DNA of 64,000 bases from Lumbricus rubellus (GCA_945859605.1 OX243815.1:39090959-39154958), one strand, 5' to 3'. Counted from the stretch's first letter, positions 44,693 through 56,811 are shown. Translations and numbers: made by a program. The notes: generated by a model not told the origin, from the letters alone.

Positions 44693-47247
44693 TAGGGTGG
44701 AGTGAAAAAACCGAAAATTGGAATTCCGAAAAGTAATGGCAACCAAAAGTTGCCCAATGACATGGGGTCAAAAAATGTGTAAAAAGTTTTTAAAAATATT
44801 AATGTCTTCAGCCCCCATAAGTGGGCCAAAGTTCCGAAAAATTGCATTTTTAAAAGAAAATTGCCGGTTTTATCATGAAATATTCTTAGTGCAAAATAAC
44901 TAACTGCCATTCAATACACCGTTGGAAAGAGCTCTTAAAACTGAACAAAATGGTTTATTCATTTACAGAATAGTCCCATATTTGTAGAAGATATTAATTT
45001 TTTAACCATACCCCCTCTTCGCGACATGTCGCGAAACCTAAAACAGTAAAACACTAATAACTTTTTTATCCTTTGAGATATTTCAATGCGTAATATGTCA
45101 TTCGATTCTGTTTAGGACCCTCTTTCTAATGGTGTATTGTAAGGTGAGATTGCATATTGTTTGTTTGATATTATTGGGATGGTATCTAATATGCACCTTG
45201 ACTGAAAGCACTTCCAAAGACTTTCATGGAAATCGTATTGCCGTCACAGTAGGGCAAAGTCACAAATGTCAGAATTTGTCTCATATACTGGCATGCATCA
45301 TTGACCATCAGCAAGTAATCATGCTCTTTTAAAATTTATCCGATCCACTGTGTCTTAGAGGGACAGTAGTGCGTTACAGTCCTATAGTTAATTTTGATTT
45401 CAAATATCAGTTTCAGTTCTCGCGATCTTAATGGCGTCCGGACAGACTCATCTCCGTTGTCTGCACCTTAGCTACGGCTGCAATAGCTTCATTCACACTT
45501 TTAAGACACCTTTCAAAAATACTCTAATCTGGACATTGAAACTGTCAAACTATCGAGCCTGACCGGTAATATGAAATTGGAGCTATTCTGTCTTTTGGCT
45601 GTGTTAGAACAGATTGTTGGAACAGCAACCCTCCAGGTATGAAAGTCAATTAATTCTACATTATCTGTTGAGTTAAGATTCTGAGGCAGAACATGGAAGC
45701 ACTGCACAGACAACTTTCTATCTTGTTTTCAGCTATTGACATTCTCCTCAGACCAAGTTCTTTCATAGGAGTAGCCTATACACCGCATTGGGATGATATC
45801 TATTATGCACCCTGACTGAAAGCACTTCCAAATACTACAGTCACTCTATTAGCCTAATATACCGCGTACAGGCTATTGGGGTGGCATCTAATATGCACCC
45901 TCACTGAAAGCAATGCCAAAGACTTTCAAGGAAGTCGTATTGCCGTCGCAGTAGGGTAATGTCACAAAATGCCAGACAATAGTCTCACATACTGGCATGC
46001 ATAATTGATTATCAGCAAACAATCATGTTCGCTTAAAATTGTTTATAACCACTGTGTCTTAGAGTGACTGAGGTGCAGACAACGGAGATGAGTCTGTCTT
46101 TGCAAGTGCTTTCAGTCAGGGACCTCAGGGTGCATAATAGATATCATCCCAATACGGTGTATAGGCTACTTCTATGAAAGAACTTGGTCTGAGGAGAATG
46201 TCAATAGCTGAAAACAAGATAGAAAGTTGTCTGTGCAGTGCTTCCATGTTCTGCCTCAGAATCTTAACTCAACAGATAATGTAGAATTAATTGACTTTCA
46301 TACCTGGAGGGTTGCTGTTCCAACAATCTGTTCCAACACAGCCAAAGGACAGAACAGCTCCAATTTTATGTTACTGGTCAGGCTCGATAGTTTGACAGTT
46401 TTAATGTCCAGGTTAGAGTATTTTTGAAAGGTGTCTTAAAAGTGTGAATGAAGCTATTGCAGCCGTAGCTGAGGTGTAGACAACAGAGATGAGTCTGTCC
46501 GGACGCCATTAGGATCGCGAGAACTGAAACTGATATTTGAAATCAAAATTAACTATAGGACTGTAACGCACTACTGTCCCTCTAAGACACAGTGGATCGG
46601 ATAAATTTTAAAAGAGCATGATTACTTGCTGATGGTCAATGATGCATGCCAGTATATGAGACAAATTCTGACACTTGTGACTTTGCCCTACTGGGACGGC
46701 AATACGATTTCCATGAAAGTCTTTGGAAGTGCTTTCAGTCAAGGTGCATATTAGATACCATCCCAATAATATCAAACAAACAATATGCAATCTCACCTTA
46801 CAATACACCATTAGAAAGATGGTCCTAAACAGAATCGAATGACATATTACGCATTGAAATATCTCAAAGGATAAAAAAGTTATTAGTGTTTTACTGTTTT
46901 AGACTTCGCGACATGTCGCGAAGAGGGGGTATGGTTAAAAAATTAATATCTTCTACAAATATGGGACTATTCTGTAAATGAATACACCATTTTGTTCAGT
47001 TTTAAGAGCTCTTTCCAACGGTGTATTGAATGGCAGTTAGTTATTTTGCACTAAGAATATTTCATGATAAAACCGGCAATTTTCTTTAAAAAATGCAATT
47101 TTTCGGAACTTTGGCCCACTTATGGGGGCTGAAGACATTAATATTTTTAAAAACATTTTACACATTTTTTGACCCCATGTCATTGGGCAACTTTTGGTTG
47201 CCATTACTTTTCGGAATTCCAATTTTCGGTTTTTTCACTCCACCCTA
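44693..47247. mobile_element. hAT-like foldback element, 2555 bp, arms ~1.1 kb
   Basis: Perfect 8-bp duplication TTGTCCAT at 44685-44692 and 47248-47255. Ends TAGGGTGGAGTGAAAAAACC are exactly inverted. The arms (44693 to about 45828, and about 46104 to 47247) are inverted and nearly identical. The central ~275 bp (45830-46103) contains a third, more diverged copy, in left-arm orientation, of arm sequence 45174-45370. Each arm contains the 18-bp palindrome TTCGCGACATGTCGCGAA. Mirror-image open frames of 60-67 codons occur in both arms but have no recognisable domain. There is no transposase. Terminal TAGGG and the 8-bp duplication fit hAT; a P-type origin is an alternative. Confidence 0.9.
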
Positions 47248-47380
47248 TTGTCCATGGTAAGTTATTTCCAATCGGAGGACAATGACCTTTTTACCATTTT
47301 TAACTGTACAATTATAGCGCTTCTACAGCTGCACAAACTCCTTTAGAACTGCGTCTTTTGTGTAGAACTGCACGCCAGAA
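47248..47380. repeat. Dispersed repeat A, right part of interrupted copy
   Basis: Continues TTGTCCATGGTAAGTTATTTC..AATCGGAGGACAATG, aligning with 4375 onward. Confidence 0.75.
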
Positions 47381-47755
47381 AAGCGTGGTTGGGTAACCGG
47401 GGGGGGGGGCATGTTCTTCGTGGCCTAGTGTTTAATATAGTCCGCCTCCACTGGGGGGGGGAATTCTGGTTTCTGGGGGAGACAAACGATCGTCCGGTGG
47501 ACAATCGCCGATGCGCGTAGCGACGAGAGGGAAGGGGTGTGGGAAACAGATGTGCCTCTCTTATTTTCTGTATAAGTGTAGGCCTATCATGCAACGGAGG
47601 ATATGCAGTTGCTAAAGTATGGAATTTACTTACTGACTTTGTGAAGTTCCCGAAAGACGGTTGTGTAAATACATGTGAAACTGTAACAGAGATTTTGGAC
47701 TGTATAGTCACTATAGGGTATAATATAGGCCTACATTGTATAAACATTAAACAAA

Positions 47756-47791
47756 TCGTGCCCCTAGAACTATGTAGTTCTAGGGGCACGA
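47756..47791. repeat. Perfect 36-nt palindrome (17-bp arms, 2-nt centre)
   Basis: Left arm TCGTGCCCCTAGAACTA, centre TG, right arm exact reverse complement. Confidence 0.95.
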
Positions 47792-47864
47792 AATTATAGT
47801 CTCTGTGACTGTGCTTGTCGAAGGAGCTTTTCTGTTGATGGATCTAGATGGTGCTTGTCTGTGT

Positions 47865-47892
47865 TTTGTCTCTGTGTGTCTGTCTCTCTGTG

Positions 47893-47923
<31 letters not shown>

Positions 47924-47945
47924 CTGTCTGCGTCTTTCTCTTTCT
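47865..47945. repeat. (GTCT)n microsatellite
   Basis: GTCT/GTCC units, with CTCT at the right edge. Confidence 0.92.
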
Positions 47946-48425
47946 CTGAATCTTTTTTACGCTCAGTCGCTTATGTCATTTCGTTTTCTGACGCAGTGAG
48001 CAATTAAGAAGACGTGACATGAATGAGAGGCCACCTGCAAATTGCAATCGGTCGGTCGGTCAGTAGGCCCTGCATATATAGGATGTGGCTTCCTATAGTA
48101 TACGGTATCAGCGTGGACCTATGCAATGGAAGCCGTAAAACGAAAAGACTGTGATTGGAATCTTAAGGCTGCTCCCATGCATGTATACATAGACTTGTAG
48201 AATTGTAGAGGTCATAAAGCATTCATTGCAATTTGCAGGTCAGTTACTGCAACCGACGACGTGTGTACACAACGCCATACATTGTATGGAATCTCAATAA
48301 AACAAAAAAGACATATCATAATATCTAGATTTATTCATGCACCACCTCACATAACGAAGTCGTTTAACCAGTCTATATAATATATATATATAATTATATT
48401 ATACATTCACAGACGCTTATTATTC

Positions 48426-48660
48426 TGGCAAACTCCGCCACAAACTCCGCCTCGTACTCTGGCAGTTCCAGTCCAGAGCCCAGCTGGAGAATTAGGGGAC
48501 GCCTCTGAATAGGGACTTTGAAGGGGCGCTATATAAATTCTAATTGATTGATTGATCAACTGATTGATCGATCGATTGATTGATTGATTGACTGATTGAT
48601 TGATTGATAAATTGACTGAGGGCGACACTGGCTATCTTACGACACTAATTATTTATCTTT
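48426..48660. repeat. SINE-type 3' tail with (ATTG)n, next to repeat B
   Basis: 48496-48540 reads ACGCCTCTGAATAGGGAC..GGGGCGCTATATAAATTC, the plus-sense form of the SINE tails at 14100 and 60650, followed by (ATTG)n to 48612. The flanks GGCAGTTCCAGTCCAGAG (48460) and GGGCGACACTGG (48621) resemble repeat B in minus orientation, so the SINE probably inserted into a copy of repeat B. Confidence 0.6.
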
Positions 48661-49737
48661 GTTAAGACGCATTCAATGTCGTTATAATCAGCAACAGTTA
48701 AGGAAGAGCTATTAATTATCTGAGCAGCGAAAAGTGATTTACTAGCCATTTATTATACTAAGCCTTTAGTCTATCAGAAAAAATCTTTTAACCATCTGTA
48801 GTAGGCCCTACCTATGCTTGTATAGGCCTATAGGCTATTATGTGTGTATTTCGATATTCATAACGTATAACTTAGGTACGTATACACTGCAGACTCTGCT
48901 TCCGTTTATAGGGTTTGCAACGTTTTATAACCAAATTTTAATAAGACCATAATTATAGGTGATAATAAACATTAGGACTACCATCGTACAGTATATTGAC
49001 AATCATAACTTTGGCCTACTATATATCTATTATATGGAGCATGAACTATTCCAATTTATTCCTTGATAAAACGCAATGGATTTATAATATGAATAACAGA
49101 ATATGATATCAGGCAGCTCTGCACATCATATTATTAAGTATGCGATTGTACAATGTACAGTCGTCGGCGTATCGTCAGCAAGATAACTTGAGGATTGTGA
49201 TTTATTTACCGATGCCCGGCTAATCAAATCTAGATGGAGACGAACATGGATCGGTTCTATCCATGTATAGGTCTATATAATATTTATATAAATTATATAT
49301 ATATATAATATAGTGAGAGAGAGATAGAGAACGTATATGTATATCGCGTGTATATATATATATATATATGTGCGTCTGGTCCCGATTTACCGCTGAGGCA
49401 ATTCAGTGTCTGCTTAAGTCTGTCGATGGCAGTTTATTATACTTGAGTGACGGATGGATTATTGAATGATATATTCTATAGCGGATGGACGACTCTATAA
49501 TAATATATAGACGAAGGAAGGTCTTGCACGGCTTTCCGATGAATCACAACGTGTATATCTATTTATATGTATATTATATATATATATAGGTATGTATATA
49601 ATGAACGTTGACTGTTAAGAGACTCTATAATAATGATGCATGCTCTTTAGTTCGAGGATGAGTTCAATCAATGGTGACCAGAGAATTGGAGATGGTCGCC
49701 GCTGGTAGGCACTCGCAAACGCCGTGCAAAGGAAACG
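48661..49737. other. Unassigned sequence
   Basis: AT-rich with short TA runs near 49295-49315, 49353-49370 and 49570-49590. No gene seen. Confidence 0.5.
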
Positions 49738-49755
49738 GATGATGATGATGCTGCT

Positions 49756-49786
<31 letters not shown>

Positions 49787-49822
49787 ATGATGATGGTGGT
49801 GATGACGATGACGATGATAGTT
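49738..49822. repeat. (GAT)n/(GCT)n microsatellite
   Basis: GAT units flanking six GCT units. Confidence 0.95.
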
Positions 49823-49904
49823 AATTTCGATTTTTTTCTATGTGTTGCCTGTTTCTAACGTGCGCGTTCATCATTCTTCAACAGCAGGAGCATCATCGTC
49901 ATTA

Positions 49905-50032
49905 TGTCATCATCATCATCATCAAAATCATCATCACCATCACAATCACCTTAATAATAATCATCATCTTTTTCATCATAATCATCATCATCATCATCTT
50001 AATAATCATCATCATCATTATCTTAATAATCG

Positions 50033-50067
<35 letters not shown>

Positions 50068-50125
50068 GTCGTCGTCGTCGTCATCATCATCATCATCGTC
50101 GTCGTCATCATCATCATCATTATTT
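49905..50125. repeat. (CAT)n/(CGT)n microsatellite
   Basis: CAT/AAT/CGT trinucleotide units. The long His-rich and Ile-rich frames are translations of this tract. Confidence 0.96.
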
Positions 50126-50239
50126 CTTTTTCGCTTCTGTTTTTTTCTTTCTTTCTTCTTCGTCTTTCTACTCATTCAACATAGATCTATTCTCCATCCT
50201 CTCGTCCTGTTTCCCATCATTCTCCAATTGTTCTCATCT

Positions 50240-50625
50240 CTTCATCATTTGCCCGGTCTTTCTTTTCTTCCTCTTCGTCGTCGTCTTCATCTTCCTCCTT
50301 CTCTTTCTCCTCCTCTTCCTCTTCCTCATGCCATCCTCCTCTTCCTGTTCCTCATGCCCTCTTTCTCCTTTTTTGCATGCTATTTTCCTCTTCTTCCTCC
50401 TCCTCTTCCTCATGCCATCCTCTTCCTCTTCCTCTTTCCATTCTCCTCCTCTTTCTCTACCTCATGCCATACTCCTCCTCTTCCTCATGACATCCTCTTT
50501 CTCCTCCTCCTCCTCCTCCTCATGCCATCCTCCTTCTCTTCCTCTTCTCCTTGCCATCCTTCTTCTCTTCCTCCTCCTCTTCCTCATGCCATCCTGCTCT
50601 TCTTTCTCATTTCTCTTCTTCCTAC
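50240..50625. repeat. Polypyrimidine tract with a repeated CTCATGCCATCCTC unit
   Basis: CTTCCTC-rich sequence in which CCTCATGCCATCCTC-like units recur irregularly about ten times. The 293-codon plus frame running from 49842 through here is a low-complexity artefact. Confidence 0.9.
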
Positions 50626-51152
50626 GTATACGTGACTGTTCTTGTCTCTTCTCCCATCAGTCACCAATGTACAAATGTCAATTTGTGCTTTCCAACATTA
50701 TCATTCTCAATGGAAACGTATAGCACCGATGGCCACGAAAACAACTCCTCTTCTGGTCATCATCACACTTGACCACAATGCACTCGCCCGTATTATATTG
50801 TCCATTACAAAGTGACCACAAAATGACCTGCGCTCATGACAAACAGCCTCGTCCAACCTCTGCAAGATAAATCTTATCCAAGTTAAAACACACGCATTGT
50901 TATGATTATAAGAAATACAATACATACTGTACAATGTACATATTATATAGGGCCTATATATGTATATATATATATATATATATTTGCACAAAGCCATTTA
51001 ATTATTGGCATAGTGTTACATAAGAATAGGCGATATATGTGGACATTTCATGAGATATAAGGAGAGTCTTATATATTATTATGCGTTCTTTTAGGCAATC
51101 TCTCAACGCCTGGCTAGATGCTTCTATACTGGTCTGCATTACTATCTTCATA

Positions 51153-51182
51153 TCTGTCTGTCTGTCTGTCTGCCTGTCTGCC

Positions 51183-51275
<93 letters not shown>

Positions 51276-51277
51276 TT
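51153..51277. repeat. (TCTG)n microsatellite
   Basis: About 30 TCTG units with two GCC interruptions. Confidence 0.97.
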
Positions 51278-51479
51278 TTCCTATCTCTTTGCCTGTCTCT
51301 TTATAAGTGACTGCAATGCCTTGATGCATGTTTGTTTGTGTGGGTGTCTCCTTCTGCTCCACATCTGCTGAACTGTCTGTCTCTGTCTCTCTATAGATAT
51401 GTCTTTGCCTCTCTATTCCTCTTGCTCCATTTTAATCTTGTCAATGCTTCCCCTTCCTTTCATCATCTTATGCTACAGC

Positions 51480-51640
51480 GCTGCATCACACAGAAGTGTG
51501 TGGGTGTGTGATTGTGTGTGTTCATTATTCATATAATTATGTATGTGCGTGTGTGCGTAAACGTGTGTGTCCGTGTGTGTATGTGAGGCGAGTGTATGCG
51601 TGTGTGCATTGTAGCCGCGCTGTCATACATCGAGCATATC

Positions 51641-51680
<40 letters not shown>
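51480..51680. repeat. (GT)n-rich tract and (TA)n run
   Basis: Interrupted GT units at 51495-51610 and TA run at 51641-51677. Confidence 0.9.
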
Positions 51681-51681
<1 letters not shown>

Positions 51682-52204
51682 AGGACGACCACTATAATTG
51701 AAGGCTTCCGAATAGCAATGAAAGTCTTGCAAGGAGAATCAAATCACATATTATTTGTTTTTTTACATACACAGATTCTATGCAGTCGGTGTAATGATAT
51801 CATATCCACGTGAGCATGCACATATTATTACCGATGTAGTTAGAGCAGTGTCATATTGCATTCATGTAGGCTACATATAGCCTACATATATATATATATA
51901 TACACTTATGCATTTATGTTTGAATTATATGATAAGCATTATGTGGGTCAAGAAACCAATGCACAATATAGACCTATATTATAGCCTACCGTAACTATAG
52001 GCCCACATTATTATAATAATTGTATTATAACTATAACCACATTTTTTTTGAAACCAAAATGTAAAACAGTTTAACTTTAGCAAATGTAATAGGTTACAAC
52101 CGTTACAAATACAACAATGTTGGCTCAAAAGGAATAAGCTTATTAAAAGGGTCTAAGCCCCTCTAACAAGATGTTATTTATATAACATATATTCTGGGTT
52201 TTTT

Positions 52205-52640
52205 CTGTTCTATTTACTGTCTTGTTTGGAAAGCGCCTCTCACAGTGGAGCCAAATCAGAGGAGCTTCCACTCTGTCCCAGAGCGAAAAGCCCCTTGAAA
52301 AAGTCTTACGAGAACGGACAGTAACAGTAGTAAAGTGCCCCAGATAAGATATATCAGCAAGAAAGGTCATCCCAGAGAAGCATAGACACGCTGCTATTCT
52401 GTGGCAGTCCGAGAAGTGGTACTAAAATGACATGACGGTCTAACGGGCGGAGAAGACGCACAGAGGTATAGCTGAGATGGACCGCATACATAACAAGATC
52501 ACAGAGGTAGCGCGGAGCTTAACCCAGAAACATGTTATAGGTAAGAAAGAGAATTTTAAACTGGTTCCGGGCAGTTAAAGAAAAGCAATGAAAGTGTTTA
52601 GTCATAAAAGTCGACGCATAAGAGCTTCGAGAAAGGCTAT
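52205..52640 (-). pseudogene. CR1/L2-group LINE 3' fragment
   Basis: On the minus strand APRYLCDL (about 52493-52520) is followed by RLLRPLDRHVILVPLLGLPQ, and in another frame by TVRSRKTFSRGFSLWDRVEA (about 52255-52330). These correspond to the 'P.YL.DL', 'RSLRS.D..LL.VPR' and '[RK].FS...LWN.L' blocks of the LINE at 31235. The 3' end is the GCGCTTTCCAAAC tail near 52220. Frameshifted and 5' truncated. Confidence 0.55.
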
Positions 52641-52769
52641 CAAGCGAGTACAGGCCTAGTTGTATCATAACTTGTATGACCTCTTATAGTCCTATACCTA
52701 TTGGAGCGAATCGCGCAGGCGGAGTTTCGATATAGGCTGATGAGTAGCAAGTCACAGCAGTCCATGCGC

Positions 52770-52832
52770 GAGCACACACACACCCACACCAACACACACA
52801 CACGCACACACACACACGCACACACACATATG
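52770..52832. repeat. (CA)n microsatellite
   Basis: CA units with CGCA and CCA interruptions. Confidence 0.95.
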
Positions 52833-53258
52833 CGTAATCATATAAGTGGACCATGCATGTTTGTGGTATCATGTATCATACATGATGTATGTCTAGCTGA
52901 CAAGATTGGATATGCATATCATACATACATATGAGATGAAAGAAGGTCTGAGTGCAGCACACAGCATATATGACTCAATAGCTCAGTAGATAGACTGATA
53001 GAGCAATGACATGACTGTCTCTGTTTATGTTTAACCTCTGAGGTTCTCTTAGTCATATTTCCATTGCCATTCAATCATGCAAATGTCTTTACACGAATAA
53101 TTACTTGCTGATAGAATTTCTAATCAATGCAACGATTTCGGTCAAACTATCTCTCTCTCTCAATAATTATGCAGGTCAATGTGCAGTGGGTTACGCGTTG
53201 GCAATTGGGGCACGTCAATTATGAATGATGTATCCGAGATGTGTCACAGGGATCATAA

Positions 53259-53284
53259 AATTAATTAATTAATTAATTAATTAT
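53259..53284. repeat. (TTAA)n run
   Basis: Six TTAA units. Confidence 0.95.
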
Positions 53285-53384
53285 GTTTCTTTGTCCTTGT
53301 GAGTTTGGATCAGACATCAAGCTATGCTTCCTTAACATGCTGCGTTCTGCCAGCTTGAAGTGCTGATTAAACGAAAATTGTTTC

Positions 53385-53432
53385 TGACCATTTATAAAGC
53401 GCCTCTTGCAGCAAGAGCCTTTCAGAAGCGAT
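53385..53432 (-). repeat. LINE/SINE 3' tail fragment
   Basis: Minus strand: CGCTTCTGAAAGGCTCTTGC..AGGCGCTTTATAAATGG, same hairpin tail as 28965 and 31885. Confidence 0.6.
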
Positions 53433-53519
53433 TGATTTATTCTAGCTATGTGTAGTTTGTGTATAGTCTCTCTCTGGCTGTCTATCAATGTGTCCCTCCC
53501 TTCCTCCCTCTCTCTTCCC

Positions 53520-53552
53520 CCGTGTGTGTGTGTGTGTGTGCGCGCGTGTGCG
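53520..53552. repeat. (GT)n microsatellite
   Basis: GT units changing to CGCGCGTGTGCG. Confidence 0.93.
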
Positions 53553-54282
53553 TGTCTGTTTAATAACTTATTTCAGCCTGCAGTTTCTTTGTTCTTTCAT
53601 AGGATCTGCACGTCCCATGGATTATCATTGTTTGGGATTAGAATAGCATTGATATTATTATCAGCAGAGGGGTTTATTCGGTTCAATATCGTAAGCGAAG
53701 ATTTTTATATATCGCCAGTTAAACAGACTTCTTTAATGCGGTGAGTAGGCCTATTTTGCAGTATTATATCTAAAAATATAAATCATCAACTTTTGTATAA
53801 CAGCTACCTATTACGAGCCCCTAAAAATTGCAGGGCCCCTGGTCATTTGCACAGCTATACCTCCCTCTCAGCGATCCTATTTAGCCTATCAGTGGAGAGT
53901 CAGATAGGACAATAATATCCTCAAGTTTAGGTTAAGAACTACGCACTAACCGTAATTCTAATCTAACGTAATCGTTTATAATAGTAGTACAGTATCGGTA
54001 GCCTACATATATGAAACCAAGCTGGTTTGCGTATACATCTATTTTGTATTCCGTGCATATCTGCATTAGGTCGGTGGAGTAAAACACTGGCTCAAGACCA
54101 GAAAATTTATCGGACCTGGAAGATAAATGTTATTTTTAAAATCGGTTTGTATAATAATAATTATTATTATTCTACCCTCGTTCGATCTGAGGATCTCCTG
54201 CCCCATGGGATAGACAGTCATGATCTTTCGATTTCAGGATTGACTTCTATCGAGGTTGACTATGGAAGCGTGTAAAACTGTG

Positions 54283-54408
54283 CGTGTGGTTGTCCGCATG
54301 TGCGTATAGGTGCGTGTTTGTGTATGTGCGTGTGTGTTTGTATGCTTGTTCGTGTTTGTGTATGTTTGTGTGTTTGTGTATGTGTATGTGTGCTTGTATG
54401 TGTGTGCT
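54283..54408. repeat. (GT)n-rich interrupted tract
   Basis: GTGT/GTTT/GTAT units. The frames here are artefacts. Confidence 0.9.
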
Positions 54409-54562
54409 GCCGTCTTGCTGTGGGGGCGATGCAGCTGTTTTATTTTCCGGAGAACTTCCATATTTCCTTTCAAAATACACGATAAAGCGATTTAATCACA
54501 GTTTATAATGACTCTTCTTGGAACCCATTACGCTTAGTAATAACAGCAATGCGCTTGGCGAT

Positions 54563-54628
54563 ACATACATATATATATATATAATTATATATGTATATAT
54601 ATTGCATAATAGGCATTTATACATAGGC

Positions 54629-54674
<46 letters not shown>

Positions 54675-54682
54675 ATATGTCT
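54563..54682. repeat. (TA)n microsatellites
   Basis: TA runs at 54566-54600, 54630-54660 and 54662-54680. Confidence 0.93.
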
Positions 54683-55355
54683 ATATATAATTACGAAGGT
54701 CGTATTGAACAATAATTGACTACAGTGCATGCAGCACTCATTAGTTGTCGGTCATCTCCTGTTAATGACAACGTGTTGTTGTTGGTGTTGTTGTTCGCTA
54801 ATGTTGTTAATTGAATATGCATCGATTGCAGTGAAAGCTGTTGATTGCTTGCCATTAAAATGTCGACAGTCGCGATCACAGCTACGCGATTTACGGCGGA
54901 AGCTGCTACATCTATATGTTGAGTTCAGTGCAACAAATACATGCAGGTTACATCTAAGCAGAACTAACGCTCAAAATATTTTGAAAACCCTTGAGAACAA
55001 AACATAGAAAAACACTGACAGATTTGCTTTCAAAGAATAAAAGGGCGATGTCGACGATGATATAATTATTATATTTATATATTATGTGTGTGTGATTTAT
55101 ATATTTGTATAATATATATATACATATTTTTGTAAATGTAGCCTAAATATAATTAGGCCTACGTTATCTTTCGTTAGCTCATTCGTTCAATGATCGAATC
55201 CTTGCAGCCAGTTGCAAATAATAGTAGAGGAATTTTAGCAGAAAAATCATCAATCGACTCAATAACTTTTCAGGAAGTAGAGACTTGGCACAGTTGTTAA
55301 GTACATCCCACTGATGAAAATACCAAAAGTCCCCATAAATACGAGCTGTGCTCGA

Positions 55356-55379
55356 GCCGCCATCTTGGAAAATGGCGGC
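55356..55379. promoter_or_regulatory. YY1-like palindrome GCCGCCAT..ATGGCGGC
   Basis: GCCGCCATCTTGG is an excellent match to the YY1 consensus (AAGATGGCGGC on the other strand), and ATGGCGGC repeats the core in the opposite orientation 8 nt away. It lies about 410 bp upstream of the large exon at 55789, but that exon is internal by its splice signals, so a promoter role is only a possibility. Confidence 0.35.
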
Positions 55380-55788
55380 CGTATTTTGGTTTGTTGACAA
55401 TAACTCCCGAACCGTCAGAGCTACTAAGAAATATAAAATGACAAAAATGACCCTCCACTATAAAGGAATGTTTATATAAAGCCTAGAGTCGCGGTGAGAA
55501 TTGCCGGAGTTGGGGTCAACCCCAGTCTTTCTTAGAGCCCCATTTAAAGTGTCTCTTTCACACCTCAATTGTAAGTTGATAATGGTCCAACTCCCAGTTA
55601 TATTTTCACAATAGTCACACTGATAGGAGTAATAATTATGATTCAATCGGTCCAAGTCACATAGAGATCGTGATCGTGATCGAGTGTCTGTCTAGTAGTC
55701 GGGAATGCTATAAAGGGAGGGAGGGGAGTAAGTGGAGGTGGAATGAACAATGCAATTGACGATGCTATTGTTTTCTGTGCATGTCTAG

Positions 55789-56811
55789 GATTGGTCGAAC
55801 TACCGCTACGACACTCCGTTTCCGTTTGAGTCTGAGATGCTTTGCGAGCAATATTCTGGGATCCGTCTCTCTTCGCGGAACCGAACGACCTCAGAATCAA
55901 CCACTGCGGTCACGCCCCCATCGCGTCACCCTCACGACGTGAACTGGCCTGGTCACCACACACCCTCGACGGACCCCTCTAGGGCGGGTCATCTGGACGT
56001 GGGGGACGGCGCAGGGATACGGCAGAGGTCGGGGTCGAAGGGCATACGGGACTTCTTCCGGTTGGGGACAAGACCTTCGTCGGACGACAGCGAGCGGAAA
56101 AACGCAGAACGGAAGTTGAGGAAGTCGGCGGAACTTCATCAGACGCCGCCAGCTCCTAGTCACCTGCAGGGTCCGGCGGAGTGCCACGCCGGCGCCCCAG
56201 CCCAACCCTCCGTGCCTCATGGATCGAGGCTGAACCAGCTGAGGGAGTCGTTCCGACCGCGAAGTCAGTCGGAAGCGAGTTCGATCACCAGACGGCGAGA
56301 TCGTAACCACCACGCATCCAACGCAAGCGACGCCGAGAAAGGACAGGCGGGGATCGAACCCCAGACGCTAAACGAAACGAGGGTTGCCTCGATCGAGTCA
56401 GATGGTAAGTCCCCGCGTCGCAAGTGGGACAAGTCGGAGACGCCGATACCTGGACGGTCCCATCAGGAGAAGTGCGAGGATGACGTCCAGCCTCGAGCAA
56501 GTACCCCTACGCCTCATGGAGGCAGAAACGGTGAGAAACTACGGATTGGAAAGAAAGGGTCACAGAACGGTGAGCTACTCAGCCCGTTGGAATCAACGCT
56601 GAACACCCTTCGTATCGCTGGGTACCCTCTGGTGATGAACGGGGATTCAACCGGTGGTCACCTGTCGCCTCATTCGCCACACTCAACGACGAAGTTCCTC
56701 CGTGGTCGCATCGGACCGGAGGAATTCATCGAGATGTACCGGAACAGAGCCTTCTCGGATCCACGACCGCAGTCAAGACTCGAAGCGGTCGCCAACGTCA
56801 GGATGAGACGG
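55789..56811 (+). CDS. Large internal exon, Ser/Arg-rich phosphoprotein-like, unidentified
   Basis: An uninterrupted 1023-bp frame bounded by a good acceptor (TTTTCTGTGCATGTCTAG, exon starting DWSNYRYDTPFPFESE) and a donor (CGG followed by GTAGGAAGT at 56812), phase 0 at both ends, 341 codons. Reading through the donor meets a stop four codons later. The protein is hydrophilic, rich in Ser, Arg, Pro and His, with no membrane segment or enzyme motif, and probably disordered. Repeated basophilic kinase or 14-3-3-type sites are visible: RPRSQSEASS, RAFSDPR, RLSSR, RKSAE. Potentially structured islands are KGIRDFFRLGTRP (around codon 84), SRLNQLRESFRPRS (around 145) and GPEEFIEMYRNRAFSDPR (around 310). 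GC content far exceeds the flanks and the frame avoids low complexity, which supports coding. Neighbouring exons were not found, so start and function are unknown. The islands faintly recall N-terminal extensions of AMPK gamma subunits; that is unverified. Confidence 0.78.

Noticed and set aside
44718..47222. Mirror-image frames of 60-67 codons in the foldback arms
   Set aside because: They occur symmetrically in both arms because of the inverted repeat, are short and have no recognisable domain.
49840..50723. 293-codon His/Ser/Leu-rich frame
   Set aside because: Runs from a CAT microsatellite into a CTTCCTC tract. Low complexity throughout and no splice context.
56349..56361. GGGATCGAACCCC as a tRNA or SINE B-box
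   Set aside because: Lies inside the open exon with no A-box at the required distance. Coincidental.
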